Made by a program: the position numbers and the translations under genes. DNA of 64,000 bases from Verticillium longisporum (lineage: Eukaryota; Ascomycota; Sordariomycetes; Glomerellales; Plectosphaerellaceae). Position 1 is the first letter of the stretch; each line of letters starts with the position of its first letter. Shown here piece after piece: positions 46,266 through 57,481 of the stretch. Below the pieces are notes generated by a model. The model was not told where the DNA came from. It saw nothing but the letters and a program-made list of their open reading frames with translations, and did not search any database. Where the stretch lies: NCBI GenBank assembly GCA_019188255.1, contig JAETXT010000002.1, positions 6,304,511 through 6,368,510 on the forward strand, written 5' to 3'.

Positions 46266-47097
46266 TAATAACCTAATACTTAGTATTATAATATAGAGGG
46301 GTTAAAATAAGTAGAGGGGAAGATAGAGGAGGGGGGGAAGAGAGAGCGAGAGTCTATATTTAGCGCTTTACTTACGCAACCTTACTACTATATTATTACG
46401 TTTTCGCTATATATTATAAAGTAGACGCTATTATTATAGCCGTTTATAGCGTCTACTATTATAGACTATATGCTTATAATATAGGATCTTTTAAGGGGCC
46501 CCTTAAGGGCTCGGAAGATTTTTTTTCTTAATTCCTAAGTAAATAGTCTCTAAGAGTAGCTAGAGATAACCCTAAGTCCTATTATTTATAGAGGTAATAG
46601 GGTTTTTAGTATTAAAGTAGAAAGCTACCTAGGAATTAGACTAGTTTTAAGGCTAATAGCTACCTAGGAGTTAGCTGAAAAACGACTAAGTTAGATATCT
46701 AGGAGCTACCCTGGAATTAGGAGCTACCCGGGAATTAGGAGCTACCTAGGAATTAGGAGACGAATTCGCCGATTCCTCCACTACTAGGCCGTTTCCTATT
46801 ACTCTTCTTAGTATACTAGAAAGAGTATATTATCTTTAGTATATTTTACTCTTAAAAGTATTATATATATTTAAATACTATTTATTTTAGCTTTTAAGAG
46901 TCTATTTATAGTATATTAATATTCCTATTAAGTTTCTAGGCCGAAATCCTATTATGCTACCTAAATATTAAAAGGCTTAGCGAAATATATTATAATTAAA
47001 TAAATATACTTAGATTACCCTATAGCTAATCGTATATCGCTATAGTAGCGTTAGGGTAGCTATAGTAGTAGAATCGAGGTTATAGCGAGCTACCCGG
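46266..47097. other. rDNA intergenic spacer, left part (RIPped)
   Basis: Spacer downstream of 28S unit A, cut by the Gypsy element at 47097. It contains a purine-rich patch (~46310-46350, AGAGGAGGGGGGGAAGAGAG) and short tandem subrepeats at 46640-46770. No 5S rRNA gene was recognised. Confidence 0.8.
46640..46770. repeat. IGS subrepeats, ~18-21 bp GAGCTACC(C/T)(G/A)GGAATTAG
   Basis: At least four imperfect tandem copies of a unit built around CTAC-C-GGAATTAG, with variants CTACCTAGGAGTTAG, CTACCCTGGAATTAG, CTACCCGGGAATTAG and CTACCTAGGAATTAG. The same unit flanks the Gypsy insertion at 47087-47097 and 53926-53960. Confidence 0.8.
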
Positions 47098-47531
47098 TGT
47101 AACGCCCCAGCCCGGTCGTCACTAGGACACCAGGCAGGAAACCCCGCAGGCGATCGGACGCGCCGCACGGACCCACAGGATCACTCACGTGACCGTGACC
47201 AGATCACGATTCTCAAAGTGATCCGGTCACTAACCACACCGTGACCCAAGCAACAGGATCACGACAAGAAAGGTGAGCCATCCAATATAGACTCACCAAC
47301 CCAATACGACAAGGATAGAATGATAGGTATATAAGGACGGGTATTCGGTACTTGTAGATATATTCTTTCTCACGATAGTGATCAATCTAAGTCTTACCTT
47401 GTATCCATTGTAACGAGTGCGCAACGCCTTACGACACTACATCGTCTTAGAGTTATAACCTAAGCTTCTACAAATAGTAACCCTAACCCTCTAATAGTAT
47501 TCCCCCTTCGGAAGCTACTAGGTGGTAATAT
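47098..47531 (+). repeat. Gypsy-1 5' LTR
   Basis: 434 bp, beginning TGTAACGCCCCAGCCC and ending near AGGTGGTAATA. The first ~300 bp are nearly unmutated; the last ~130 bp carry C-to-T/G-to-A changes relative to the other LTR. It contains AACCCTAACCCT, a telomere-like box, near the end. Confidence 0.93.
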
Positions 47532-47593
47532 TTTGATTACTCTTGTTTAGTAGGTTTACCTTGTAATACTGAGCAATACTTACTATAGGAACA

Positions 47594-50500
47594 ATGTCTA
47601 CTAATAGCGTCGGAAATAGCGCTAGCAACTTAGCCGCTATGATCTAGGAGCTCCGTTCGGAGAACGAATAGCTCCGAGCCTTAATGCAACAACTTTAAGG
47701 CGGAACGAGCATAAAGGCTCTTCCCCCTTAGTTATTCGACGGCAACCCTAGGGCACTTTAGTCTTTTATTACCTAGGTACGCTAATACTACAAAGATAAT
47801 AAGGGCTAACTTAAGTACTAGGGCGAGAAGGTCGCTAACGCCTCCTCTTACCTTAAAGGGGACGCTTTATACTAGTTCGAACCCTTTATTAGGGACTATT
47901 CTACCTATACTAAGAAAGAAGATATAAAGCAGGCTACCTAGGATATCTACGTAGGTATAAACGTATTCGAAGAAGCTATTAAAGGAGCGTTTAGGGACGT
48001 GGACGAGGAACGATAAAACGAAAGAAAAATCCTTTAGCTTAAATAGACCGGGCTAGCTATTAAGTACGCTACGGAGTTTCGCCTCTTAGCTAGTCGACAC
48101 GATTAGATAGAGTCCGCTCTTATAGCCCGTTTCTACGAAGGACTAAAAGACGCCGTTAAAGACGACCTTATCTAGGAGGATAGACCCGAAACCCTTACCG
48201 AGTATATCGCTATAGCCGTTAAAATCGACGATCGCTAGTACGAACGTAGAATAGAAAAGGGACGAAAGCCCGCTATAGGACCATAGAACCCTCGCATTCC
48301 CTACTACCGATCTAATTAAGGACGTAAGTATTAGTACGATAAACCCCGCGTTAGCACGGCTTAGGGATAGACTACCTATATAGGACCTATAGAGCTCGAT
48401 AATACTAGATATAGTAAACCGAAGGATCTTAAGGATATGAAATACTATAATTACGGCAAAAACGGGCATATAGCTCGAGAATGCTAGTAACCTAAGAAGC
48501 CCTGGAAACCCGTAAACGAACGATAGCTTAACTATACTTAATACTAGGACTATACTAAAACTAACTGGACCTTCTATTACTAGGATGATTGCTTAACCTA
48601 TAAGGATAGTAAGGAATAGAATGGATGGTTCCCTAGGGCACCTACGGGACAAAGAACCCTAGCTATAATAGTCACTACTAGGAAGGAAAGACGAATTCAG
48701 AAATAGGCCTAGCAAGTAACGCTGGAGACCTAGGAAATCGATATAGATAAAGAAAGGGCTTATAAATAAGCTCACTCGGAACTATAGGCCGCACTCTACG
48801 TTGGACTTATAAGTAATGAGGAATAGGACGAATATACGTAAGTAAGCTAGAAGGAGGAACCCCTGTTGGGATAACTTTAACTCTATATCCTAATATAGAC
48901 CTACGCCGTTAGCAACCTTAGTAAGGATTACGATCCCTTTATATTGTGGGACGAACTTATCTATTACGGGACTAAGCTATAGAAGGCTAGCGCCCGAAAG
49001 TAAGAAAGCACGAAAGAAAACGTACGACTTATAGTAGGAGACTATTTAGTACTCTACTACGCCTATAAATAATACTATTAGTTGTTTTGGCCCGAATATA
49101 TCTACGACGACTGCGAATATCATTTTAAAGAGAAAGCCGCGTACCGGTTTCTCCCGCGCAACTACTGGACCGAGCTACGAGTAACGGTAGAGTTCGAATA
49201 GGAAAGTCGTAAATAGATCCTATATATAGACGAATATAGTTAAGGTCGGCTTATGTTCCGATTAGACCCCGCTTATCACGATAAATACTACTAAGACTAT
49301 ACTAGATAGGAGGACTGCGATAATGACGCGTATATAAAGCACTATATAGCTAAGGCTAGAGATTGGAGGCTTTACCGTATAAAATACGTTAAGAAGCTAC
49401 TCTTTAGGGTCTATTATAAGGACGACGATAACCTCGACCTAAGCAATCTAAATATAACGTGGCCACCTATTACGCCGCCGCCTTCGGGAAAAGGTAAGCG
49501 TTGGTCGGATAGGGATAACGACCGACGAAGGAAGTAAGAGCGATCTACTTAGCCGAACGAACCTACGGCACGAATTACCTCTACGTGAGAATAAACGTAG
49601 GAGGACGATAGGTAAGCGCGCTACTAGATAGCGGCGCCTAGGGCAACTATATAAGCCCCGAATATATTAATAAGAATAAGATTATATAGAAATATAAGGA
49701 GGAACCCTATTAACTTAGTACGGTGGAAGGATAAGCGGTCTTATATAGAGGAGGGATCGTGAATATGGAGACTGCGCCCCTCTAGGTATTTATCTCTCGC
49801 CGTTAAGGTTATATAACCTTCGATATTATTAATATAGGAGGAAAATAAATTATCCTAGGTATCCTATAGCTTAGATAATGGAACCCTTAGATTGACTGGA
49901 TAGCTGGCCGCGTCTAGTAGAGTACGTTAGCCCCTGAGGAAAGACCTACGAGCGGTCTCTTAAGCGACCTCTAACTAGCCCTCATGAATAGGGATAACTT
50001 AGAGGAGATAACCCCGGAGGAGCTTATAATAGAATAGTAAGAAAGACTGTAGAACGTACCTAAGGAATACTAGAAGTACGAAAAGATCTTCAGGGAAGAA
50101 GTCGATACGGTGCTACCTAAGTATATATACTACGACCACGAAATCCTAATTAAGGAAGGGGAGAGCCCCCGATTTAATAAGATCTACGGATTAAACCCTC
50201 GATAGATAGATATTCTCGACGAGTATCTTAAGGAGAACTTTAGAAAAGGATATATCCGACTATCGATATCCCTAGCAGGATACCCGATTCTCTTTATACT
50301 AAAGAAGAATAGTAAGGAAAGACTATACGTCGATTATAGATAATTAAACGATATTACTATTAAGAACTACTACCTATTGCCTCTAATATTAGAACTTAGG
50401 GACGTATTAGTAGGAGCTAATTGGTTTATAGTGCTCGATCTTAAAGGAGTATATAACCTTATCCGCATTAAGAATAGAGAAGAATGGAAAACGGTATTCC

Positions 50501-52836
50501 GAATACGACGAGGATACTACGAGTACTTGGTTATGCTATTCGGATTAACTAACGCTCCCGCAACCTTCTAAAATATGATTAACGATATACTACGAGAATT
50601 CCTGGACGTCTTCGTAGTAGTATATCTCGATGATATTCTAATCTTCTCGAAGATAATAGAAGAATATAAGGGATACGTCTACTAGGTCCTTATACGACTA
50701 TACTAGCACGAGCTGTTAGTAGAACTAGAAAAAGCTAAGTTCTATATATAGGAAGTAGATTTCCTAGGGTATACGATTACCCTAGGAGAAATCAGGATAG
50801 AAAAATCTAAAGTAGTAGCTATTAGGGAATAGCCTATACTAAAGAACGTCAAGGACGTTAGAGTATTCCTCGGTTTCGTTAACTTCTACCGACGATTCCT
50901 AAAAGGATATAGTAAGACTGCTAATCCTTTAACGAGCTTTACGGTTAAGGAAATAGAGTTCGTATAGAATGAACCCTAAGAAAAGGCATTTCGCTAAATT
51001 ATCGATATTATCCTTAGCGAACTAGTCCTCTAAATAATAGACCCCGAAAAACCTATAGAAGTCGAGATAAATGCCTCCGACTTCGCTATTAGAGGATAGT
51101 TAGGATAAAGGGACGATTAAGGACGCTTATACTTAGTAGCGTTCTTCTCGAAGAAGCTATACGGACTAGAGCTTAATTATTAGATATACGATAAAGAACT
51201 TATAGTAATTATCGAAGCCTTTAAAGAATAGAGAACGTATCTCTCCGGAGTACGATACGAAGTCAAGGTCTATACCGACTATAAAAATCTTATATACTTT
51301 ATAACGAATAAAGACCTTAATAAACGCTAAATAAGATAGGTAGAATTCCTTTCGGAATTCAACTTTACTATTATCTATTGTAAAGGATCTGAGAATAGTA
51401 GGGTAGATGTTCTAAGTAGATGCTTAGATTATGAATAAAATACGACCCCTAATATTAACGCTATCCTAGCGAAAGATAAAGAAGGGAATCTCATCCCTTA
51501 TCACCGAACGCTAGTAGTTACTACTCGCGTAATACCCGCTAGACTACCTACGGAAGCATTAGAACTAATTCGATAAGTCTACGAAGCTAAAGCCTACGGG
51601 CACTAAGGAGTAGCGAAGACCTTCGCTTAACTTAAGAAATACTATAACTTTAAAGGAACTAGATAGGACGTTATAATAGTTATTCGTAATTGCGACCTCT
51701 ATAAAAAGAGTAAGGTAGAAAGGCATAGGCCTTACGGAGAACTCAAGGCTTTGCTAGCACTAGTAGTAGCCTAGGAGTTAGTCTTACTAGACTTCATTAC
51801 TAGCCTACTACTATCGAAGGAACCCTTAACTAGGACCTCTTACGATAATATCCTAGTAGTCGTAGACCGACTCACTAAGTACTTATATTTTCTCCCGTAT
51901 AAAGCTATAGGAACGGTAGAAGACCTCGCCTATATCTTCCTTAGAAATATTATAGGATAGTACGGACTCCTAAAAGAACTAGTATTAGATAGAGATAAGC
52001 TCTTTACTAGTAACTTCTAGAAGTTACTCATCGCTTAACTTAGAGCCAAATATAAACTATCTACGGCTTTTCACCCGTAGATAGACGGATAAACGGAAAG
52101 AACGAACTAGACTTTAGAGTAGTACCTCCGGTATTATATTAACTATTAATAGGATAACTAGGTTATATTACTACCTATTGCATAGTTTATATATAATAGC
52201 TCACTAAGCGAGTCTATAAAGGAGTCACCCTTCTATACTAATTATAGGTATAACCTAATAGCCTATGCGGAACGCCGCGAAGCACTAGATACGCTAAAAG
52301 CAACTAATATTACGGCTAGTATTCGCAAGATCTAGGACTAGATTAAGCTCGACCTCGAGCTCGTATATACTAGAATGACTATGTACGCTAACAAAACAAG
52401 GATGAAGGGACTATCCTTATAGGAGGGAGGTAGCGTCTACTTTATCCACCGAAATATTAAAACTAAACGACTAAACGATAAATTAGACTTTAAGAAACTA
52501 GGACCTTTTAAAATTCTTAAGAAATTCTCGGATACTAATTATTACCTCTTATTGCTAGAGAATATAAAGATTCACCCCGTTTTTCATATAGCACTTTTAG
52601 AACTAGCACCACCGAATATACTACTCGTAACTAGCGTAGAAGTAGAAGATATAAACGAATACGAAGTCGAAAGAATCATCGACTATAGAAAAACGAATAA
52701 ATAAGACGAATACCTTATTAAATAGAAAAACTATAGGTATAAAGAAAATATATAGGAACTAATTAAGAACCTAAACTGCCTATAGTTACTAAAGTAGTAT
52801 CACTAGTCCTAAGGAAATCAAGCGACTCCGGGTTAA
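47594..52836 (+). pseudogene. Gypsy-1 gag-pol, inactivated by RIP stops
   Basis: Read through its many TAG/TAA codons, the frame begins at an ATG at 47594 and ends with TAA at 52834-52836. Gag carries a degraded zinc knuckle at ~48440-48490 (YYNYGKNGHIAREC, first two Cys now Tyr). A ~600-nt segment of unknown role precedes the protease (LLDSGA, ~49620). RT shows VVVYLDDILIFSK (~50610-50650) and an intact island at 50377-50571. RNase H is near 51050-51350 and integrase near 51560-52400. A C-terminal chromodomain (EYEVERIIDYRK, ~52650-52790) places it among the chromoviruses. The last ~70 nt overlap the antisense frame. Confidence 0.9.
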
Positions 52837-53387
52837 AGGAGCCTAAGGCGCTCTAATTAATAACCCCGAAACCCCTAGCCGCTTGTACGGCTACTACGGC
52901 CTTAGACTCCTCCCGCTCCGCGGAATCTAACTCGTCTAGAGACTATAACCCTTGGTTTACTATCTTCATACCCCTCTTATGAAGAGATCGCTTCTGAGTA
53001 CGAAGGCGCTTTAAACGACTGAGAGCTTCCGCTACTTGAGACTATAGCTCCTCTAAACGCGCCTCCTTATCTAGCTCCTTCTTGTCCAGCTTGCCTAGCT
53101 CCTGGGTGATGCGAGATACTACTATGGGTTAGCGGACTGAGAAAGCGAGAGAGACACTACTATAGGCACTCACGAGCGTTAACGGGCACCCCCGAACTAT
53201 CGCAGGAGCGACCGCGACGAACGCATTCGGAGCAGCGACTAACGCCCTCCACTATACGATACTTCCAACCCTTCCGTTAGCAGAAGGAATACGGTATAAC
53301 GTCGTAGCCACGAAGCTCAATAAAATTAAACTGTTCTTATCGCTTTCGAGCAGATAGGGACTTTGGTTTTTCGATACGACTCGACAT
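52763..53387 (-). pseudogene. Antisense Zn2Cys6-like accessory ORF of Gypsy-1 (degraded)
   Basis: A coding-like frame on the strand opposite to gag-pol, starting at an ATG at 53387 and ending tail-to-tail over the last 70 nt of pol. After a short basic lead (MSSRIEKPKSLSARKR) comes a cluster at 53202-53291 with spacing x2-x6-x8-x2-x6: Tyr, Cys, Tyr, Cys, Cys, Cys. It includes CSECVRRGRSCD. This is the Zn(II)2Cys6 pattern with two Cys changed to Tyr as RIP does. A charged, probably coiled-coil region follows (ELGKLDKKELDKEARLEEL, ALSRLKRLRTQKRSLHKRG). It has several stops and at least one frame slip between ~53150 and 53190. Product unknown; possibly DNA-binding. Confidence 0.7.
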
Positions 53388-53492
53388 TTCGTTAGTATTA
53401 TAAAGGAAGAATAAATTAAGGGATATAATTACCTAGGGTGCGGCGCTTATAAGTAAGGGTCGCTAGGACATCGACCTAGAGGAGGAGAATCA

Positions 53493-53925
53493 TATAACGC
53501 CCTAGCCCGGTCGTCACTAGGACACTAGGCAGGACACCCCGCAGGCGATCGGACGCGCCGCACGGACCCATAGGATCACTTACGTGACCGTGACCAGATC
53601 ACGATTCTCAAAGTGATCCGGTCACTAACTATACCGTGACCTAAGTAATAGGATCACGATAAGAAAGGTAAGCTATCCAATATAGACTCACTAACCTAAT
53701 ACGATAAGGATAGAATGATAGGTATATAAGGACGGGTATTCGGTACTTGTAGATATATTCTTTCTTACGATAGTGATTAATCTAAGTCTTACTTTGTATC
53801 TATTGTAACGAGTGCGTAACGCCTTACGATACTACATCGTCTCAGAGTCATAACCTAAGCTTCTGCAAATAGCAACCCTAACCCTCTGATAGTGTTCCCC
53901 CTTCGGAAGCTGCCAGGTCGTAACA
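53493..53925 (+). repeat. Gypsy-1 3' LTR
   Basis: 433 bp, starting TATAACGCCC (from TGTAACGCCC) and ending GGTCGTAACA. It is mutated mainly in its 5' two-thirds, the reverse of the 5' LTR. AACCCTAACCCT is intact at ~53874. Confidence 0.93.
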
Positions 53926-54755
53926 CCCGGGAATTCAGAGCTACCTAGGAATTAGGAATCTAGAGGCACTAACGACCCTTAGAATAGTATAAGGTAGCTA
54001 TAGCCTATTAGGGTATATATAAGCATTTATAGCTATTAATAGAATTAGTTCTATATAAACTATAAAGAAAGTTATTAAAGTCTATTCTCTAAATTTTCCT
54101 ATAATTAGAATAGGGCCCCTATTAAAAAAGATTAACGACTTTTAGCTATAATAATATACTTATTAAAAATAGGACCTAGGGTATATAAGAAGGGGAAAGC
54201 GAAAGTAGAACCTAGGTAGGCGCTTTAATATATCTTTTAATAATAAGAATCCGCTAAATACTATTCTATATTATATCGAATACTATTTAATACCCTTATT
54301 ACGAGCCTACTAGTTTAAAGGGCTACCGAGTAGCGTTTAACCTCTATAGAGGTAGCCGCTTAGGCAGTCTACTAAACTAGAGTTACCTTTTAGCGCTAAG
54401 AGGTCCGCCTCTATAGCGATATAAGATAGGCTCTATAGGTAATTAGCTATTAGCTAAACCTACTTCTAGAATAATAGGAGACGATATACGTAATAGAAGC
54501 TAACTAGCTAACGCTATATACCGGGCTCTCCTCTTAGGGCGCTCTAGCCTTATACTCCCCGCCTATAGTAGATATTATATAATAAATAGTACCCTAAGGA
54601 ATTTAGAAGGGTAAAGTAGATACTATTAATAGGCCTCGCGGGCTATACCTAAGTTACCTATTAATAGTACGTTCCTAATAAACGTAATATTAATAATTAA
54701 ATATCTCTTTAATAATACTTTAGCGCCCCGATAGCTATCCTTAATATATAATAGT
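53926..54755. other. rDNA intergenic spacer, right part (RIPped)
   Basis: Spacer between the Gypsy element and 18S of unit B. It opens with the second half of a CTACC-GGAATTAG subrepeat and continues as degraded, moderately AT-rich sequence with no frame. The stretch before 54756 is where the 35S promoter and 5' ETS should lie. Confidence 0.75.
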
Positions 54756-57031
54756 TATTTAGTTAATTCTATTAATAATTATATATTTATTTTAAAGATT
54801 AAGCTATATATATCTAAATATAAGTAATTATAAAGCGAAACTATAAATAGCTTATTATATAAATTATTATTTATTTAATAGTACTTTACTATATAGATAA
54901 CTATAGTAATTCTAGAGCTAATATATATTAAAAATCCCGATTTCGGAAAGGATATATTTATTAAATATAAAATTAATACCCTTTAGGGCTCTCTTAATAA
55001 TTTATAATAACTTCTCGAATTATATAGCCCTATATTAACGATAATTTATTTAAATTTCTTCTTTATTAACTTTTAATATTATAGTATTATCTTGATATAA
55101 TTATAATAAGTAATAAAGGGTTAAGGCTTAACTTTAGAGAAGGAGCCTAAGAAACGGCTATTATATCTAAAGAAGGTAATAAGCGTATAAATTACTTAAT
55201 CCCGATTTAGAGAGGTAATAACGATAAATACCGATATAAAGCTCTTTTAGGTCCTATAATTAGAATAAATATAATTTAAATCCTTTAACGAGGAATAATT
55301 AGAGGGTAAATCTAGTATTAATAGCTATAGTAATTCTAGCTCTAATAATATATATTAAAGTTATTATAGTTAAAAAGCTCGTAATAGAAGCTTAGCCTCT
55401 AATTAGCTAGTCCGCTTTACTATATATATTAGTTTAGCTAGGGCTTTACTTTCTATAGAATTATATCTCCTTTATTAAGGGTATTAAGGAAATAGGACGT
55501 TTACTTTAAAAAAATTAGAATATTCTAAATAAGCTTATACTCGAATATATTAATATAGAATAATAGAATAGGATATATAATCTTATTTTATTAATTTCTA
55601 GGACTATTATAATAATTAATAGGGATAATTAAGGGTATTAATATTTAATTATTAAAAATGAAATATTTAGATCGATTAAAGATTAATTATTATAAAAGTA
55701 TTTATTAAAGATATTTTTATTTAATAAGAATAAAAATTAAAGGATCGAAGACGATTAAATATTATCGTAATCCTAATTATAAACTATATTAATTAAGGAT
55801 TAGATAGTATTATTTCTTAATCTATTTAATATTTTATAAGAAATTAAAGTACTTAGGCTTTAAGGGGAATATAATCGTAAAGCTAAAACTTAAAGAAATT
55901 AATAGAAGGGTATTATTAAGGGTAAACGTCTCTATTTAGCTATAATTAACTCTACTCCTAAAAGCTACCCGAAAGGGTTAAATAGTTACTCTTAATATCG
56001 TATTAAATATATAGCTAATCTCCTTAAAGGTAATACCCTTAAATTATAGGAAATTCCTAAAGCTTATACTCTAAAGCTATCTATAAAAATAGTTTAATAG
56101 TTAAATTAATTACCTCGAATATTAGAATAATATATAAGATATAATAATAGATAATCTATAGCTAAGCCTCTAAATCTGTTATAACTCTATTTATATTTAT
56201 AGTATCTATTTATAAATAATTAGTTCTAATTTAGAATCGGCCTTTAAATTATAAGAGATATAGGGAAGGTTTAGAGACTTAATAGGGGTAAGTGAATTTA
56301 CTATTATAGTAATAATATAAATAGATTTACTTAAAACAAAGTCCAGGCTTATAGGAAATTATAGGTAGCTTTATAATCGAATATATAGCCTTAAAACGGG
56401 AGTTTATAGCTTAATTTAACTTAATACGGGGAAAGTTATTAAATCTAGATATAATAAGGATTAATAGATTAAGAGCTCTTTCTTAATTTTATAGGTAATA
56501 ATATATAGCTATTCTTAGTTAATAGAGTAATTTATTTACTTAATTATGATAATAAATAAGACTTTAACCTATTAAATAGTCTATATTACCTTAATAGTAC
56601 GCTAATTTCTTAGAGGGATTATCGGCTTAAGCTAATAGAAGTTTAAGGTAATAATAAGTCTATAATACCCTTAGATATTCTAGGCCATATATATATTATA
56701 TTAATAGGGCTAGTAAATATTATTTTAGCTAAAAGGTCTAAGTAATCTTATAAAACCCTATTATACTAGGGATAGAGTATTATAATTATTATTCTTTAAT
56801 AAGGAATCCCTAATAAGCGTAAATTATTAGCTTATATTAATTATATCTTTACCCTTTATATATACTATTTATCGCTATTATCGATTAAATAGCTTAATAA
56901 GGCTTTCGGATTAGTCCGGAATAGGGGGCGACCCCTATTCTAGACTAGAAAATTATCCGAACTTAGTTATTTAGAGGAAGTAAAAGTTATAATAAGGTCT
57001 CTATTAATAAATTAATAAAAGGATTATTATT
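54756..57031 (+). pseudogene. 18S rRNA, unit B, complete length (RIPped)
   Basis: Starts TATTTAGTTAATTCTATT (for TACCTGGTTGATCCTGCC) and ends AGGATTATTA. Without its 475-nt group I intron it measures ~1,801 nt, the normal SSU length, so it is collinear and undeleted. Landmarks include AGATTAAGCTATATATATC, ATCCCGATTTAGAGAGGTA, TAAAGATTAATTATTATAAA, TTAATACGGGGAAAG and TAGAGGGATTATCGGC. RIP-type transitions are dense. No Copia insertion is present at the homologous site (~54945). Confidence 0.95.
55925..56399 (+). other. Group I intron relic in 18S of unit B
   Basis: A 475-nt insertion at the same site as in unit A (after GGGTA, before GAGTTTATAGCTT). It shares core blocks such as AAATTATAGGAAATTCCTAAAGC-like P/Q and CTATAGCTAAGCCTCTAAATC R/S sequence. 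It was therefore present in the rDNA before RIP. No endonuclease frame is seen. Confidence 0.78.
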
Positions 57032-57158
57032 AAATATCTATTTATAACCCTTTATAAACTATATTATTACTTTAATAGCTCGTTCTATAAGCTTATTAAT
57101 CTATTAATCTCTCTATTTATATTAACGATATTTCTAAGTATTCTTAGTAAACTATTAA

Positions 57159-57317
57159 AACTTTTAATAATAGATCTCTTAGCTCTAATATTAATAAAGA
57201 ATATAGCGAAATACGATATATAATATAAATTATAGAATTTAATAAATTATCGAATCTTTAAATATATATAGTATTTTCTAGTATCCTAGGAGGTATACCT
57301 ATCCCAGTATCGTTTTA
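57159..57317 (+). pseudogene. 5.8S rRNA, unit B (RIPped)
   Basis: AACTTTTAATAATAGATCTC, then AGAATATAGCGAAATACG, TTATCGAATCTTTAAA and GGAGGTATACCTATCC. It is flanked by degraded ITS1 (57032-57158) and ITS2 (57318-57481). Confidence 0.95.
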
Positions 57318-57481
57318 ACCCTTAAGCCCTAATAGCTTAATATTAAGGATCTACGTTTATAGGCCCTTAAAAGTAATAGCGGACTTACCTAGCCCTTCCT
57401 TATATAGTAATTATAGCTTATATCGGAGTCCTATAAGCGCTTACCTTTAAATCCCCTATAAGCCTACTTTATATAGTAATA

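Larger units (their letters stand above)
47098..53925 (+). mobile_element. RIPped chromodomain Gypsy (chromovirus) element in rDNA spacer
   Basis: A 6.8 kb LTR element with LTRs 47098-47531 and 53493-53925 and the 5-bp target duplication CCCGG (47093-47097 and 53926-53930). Order is LTR, gag, protease, RT, RNase H, integrase and chromodomain on the plus strand, then an antisense reading frame, a polypurine tract (AGAGGAGGAGAA, ~53479-53490) and the 3' LTR. Coding frames are riddled with TAG/TAA at former CAG and TGG codons, the mark of RIP. LTR mutations are patchy. Confidence 0.95.

Noticed and set aside
48143..48469. 108-codon minus-strand frame in Gypsy-1
   Set aside because: It is a shadow of the gag frame, kept open by RIP removing stops on that strand.
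50377..50571. 64-codon frame as an independent gene
   Set aside because: It is a surviving island of the Gypsy-1 reverse transcriptase between RIP stops.
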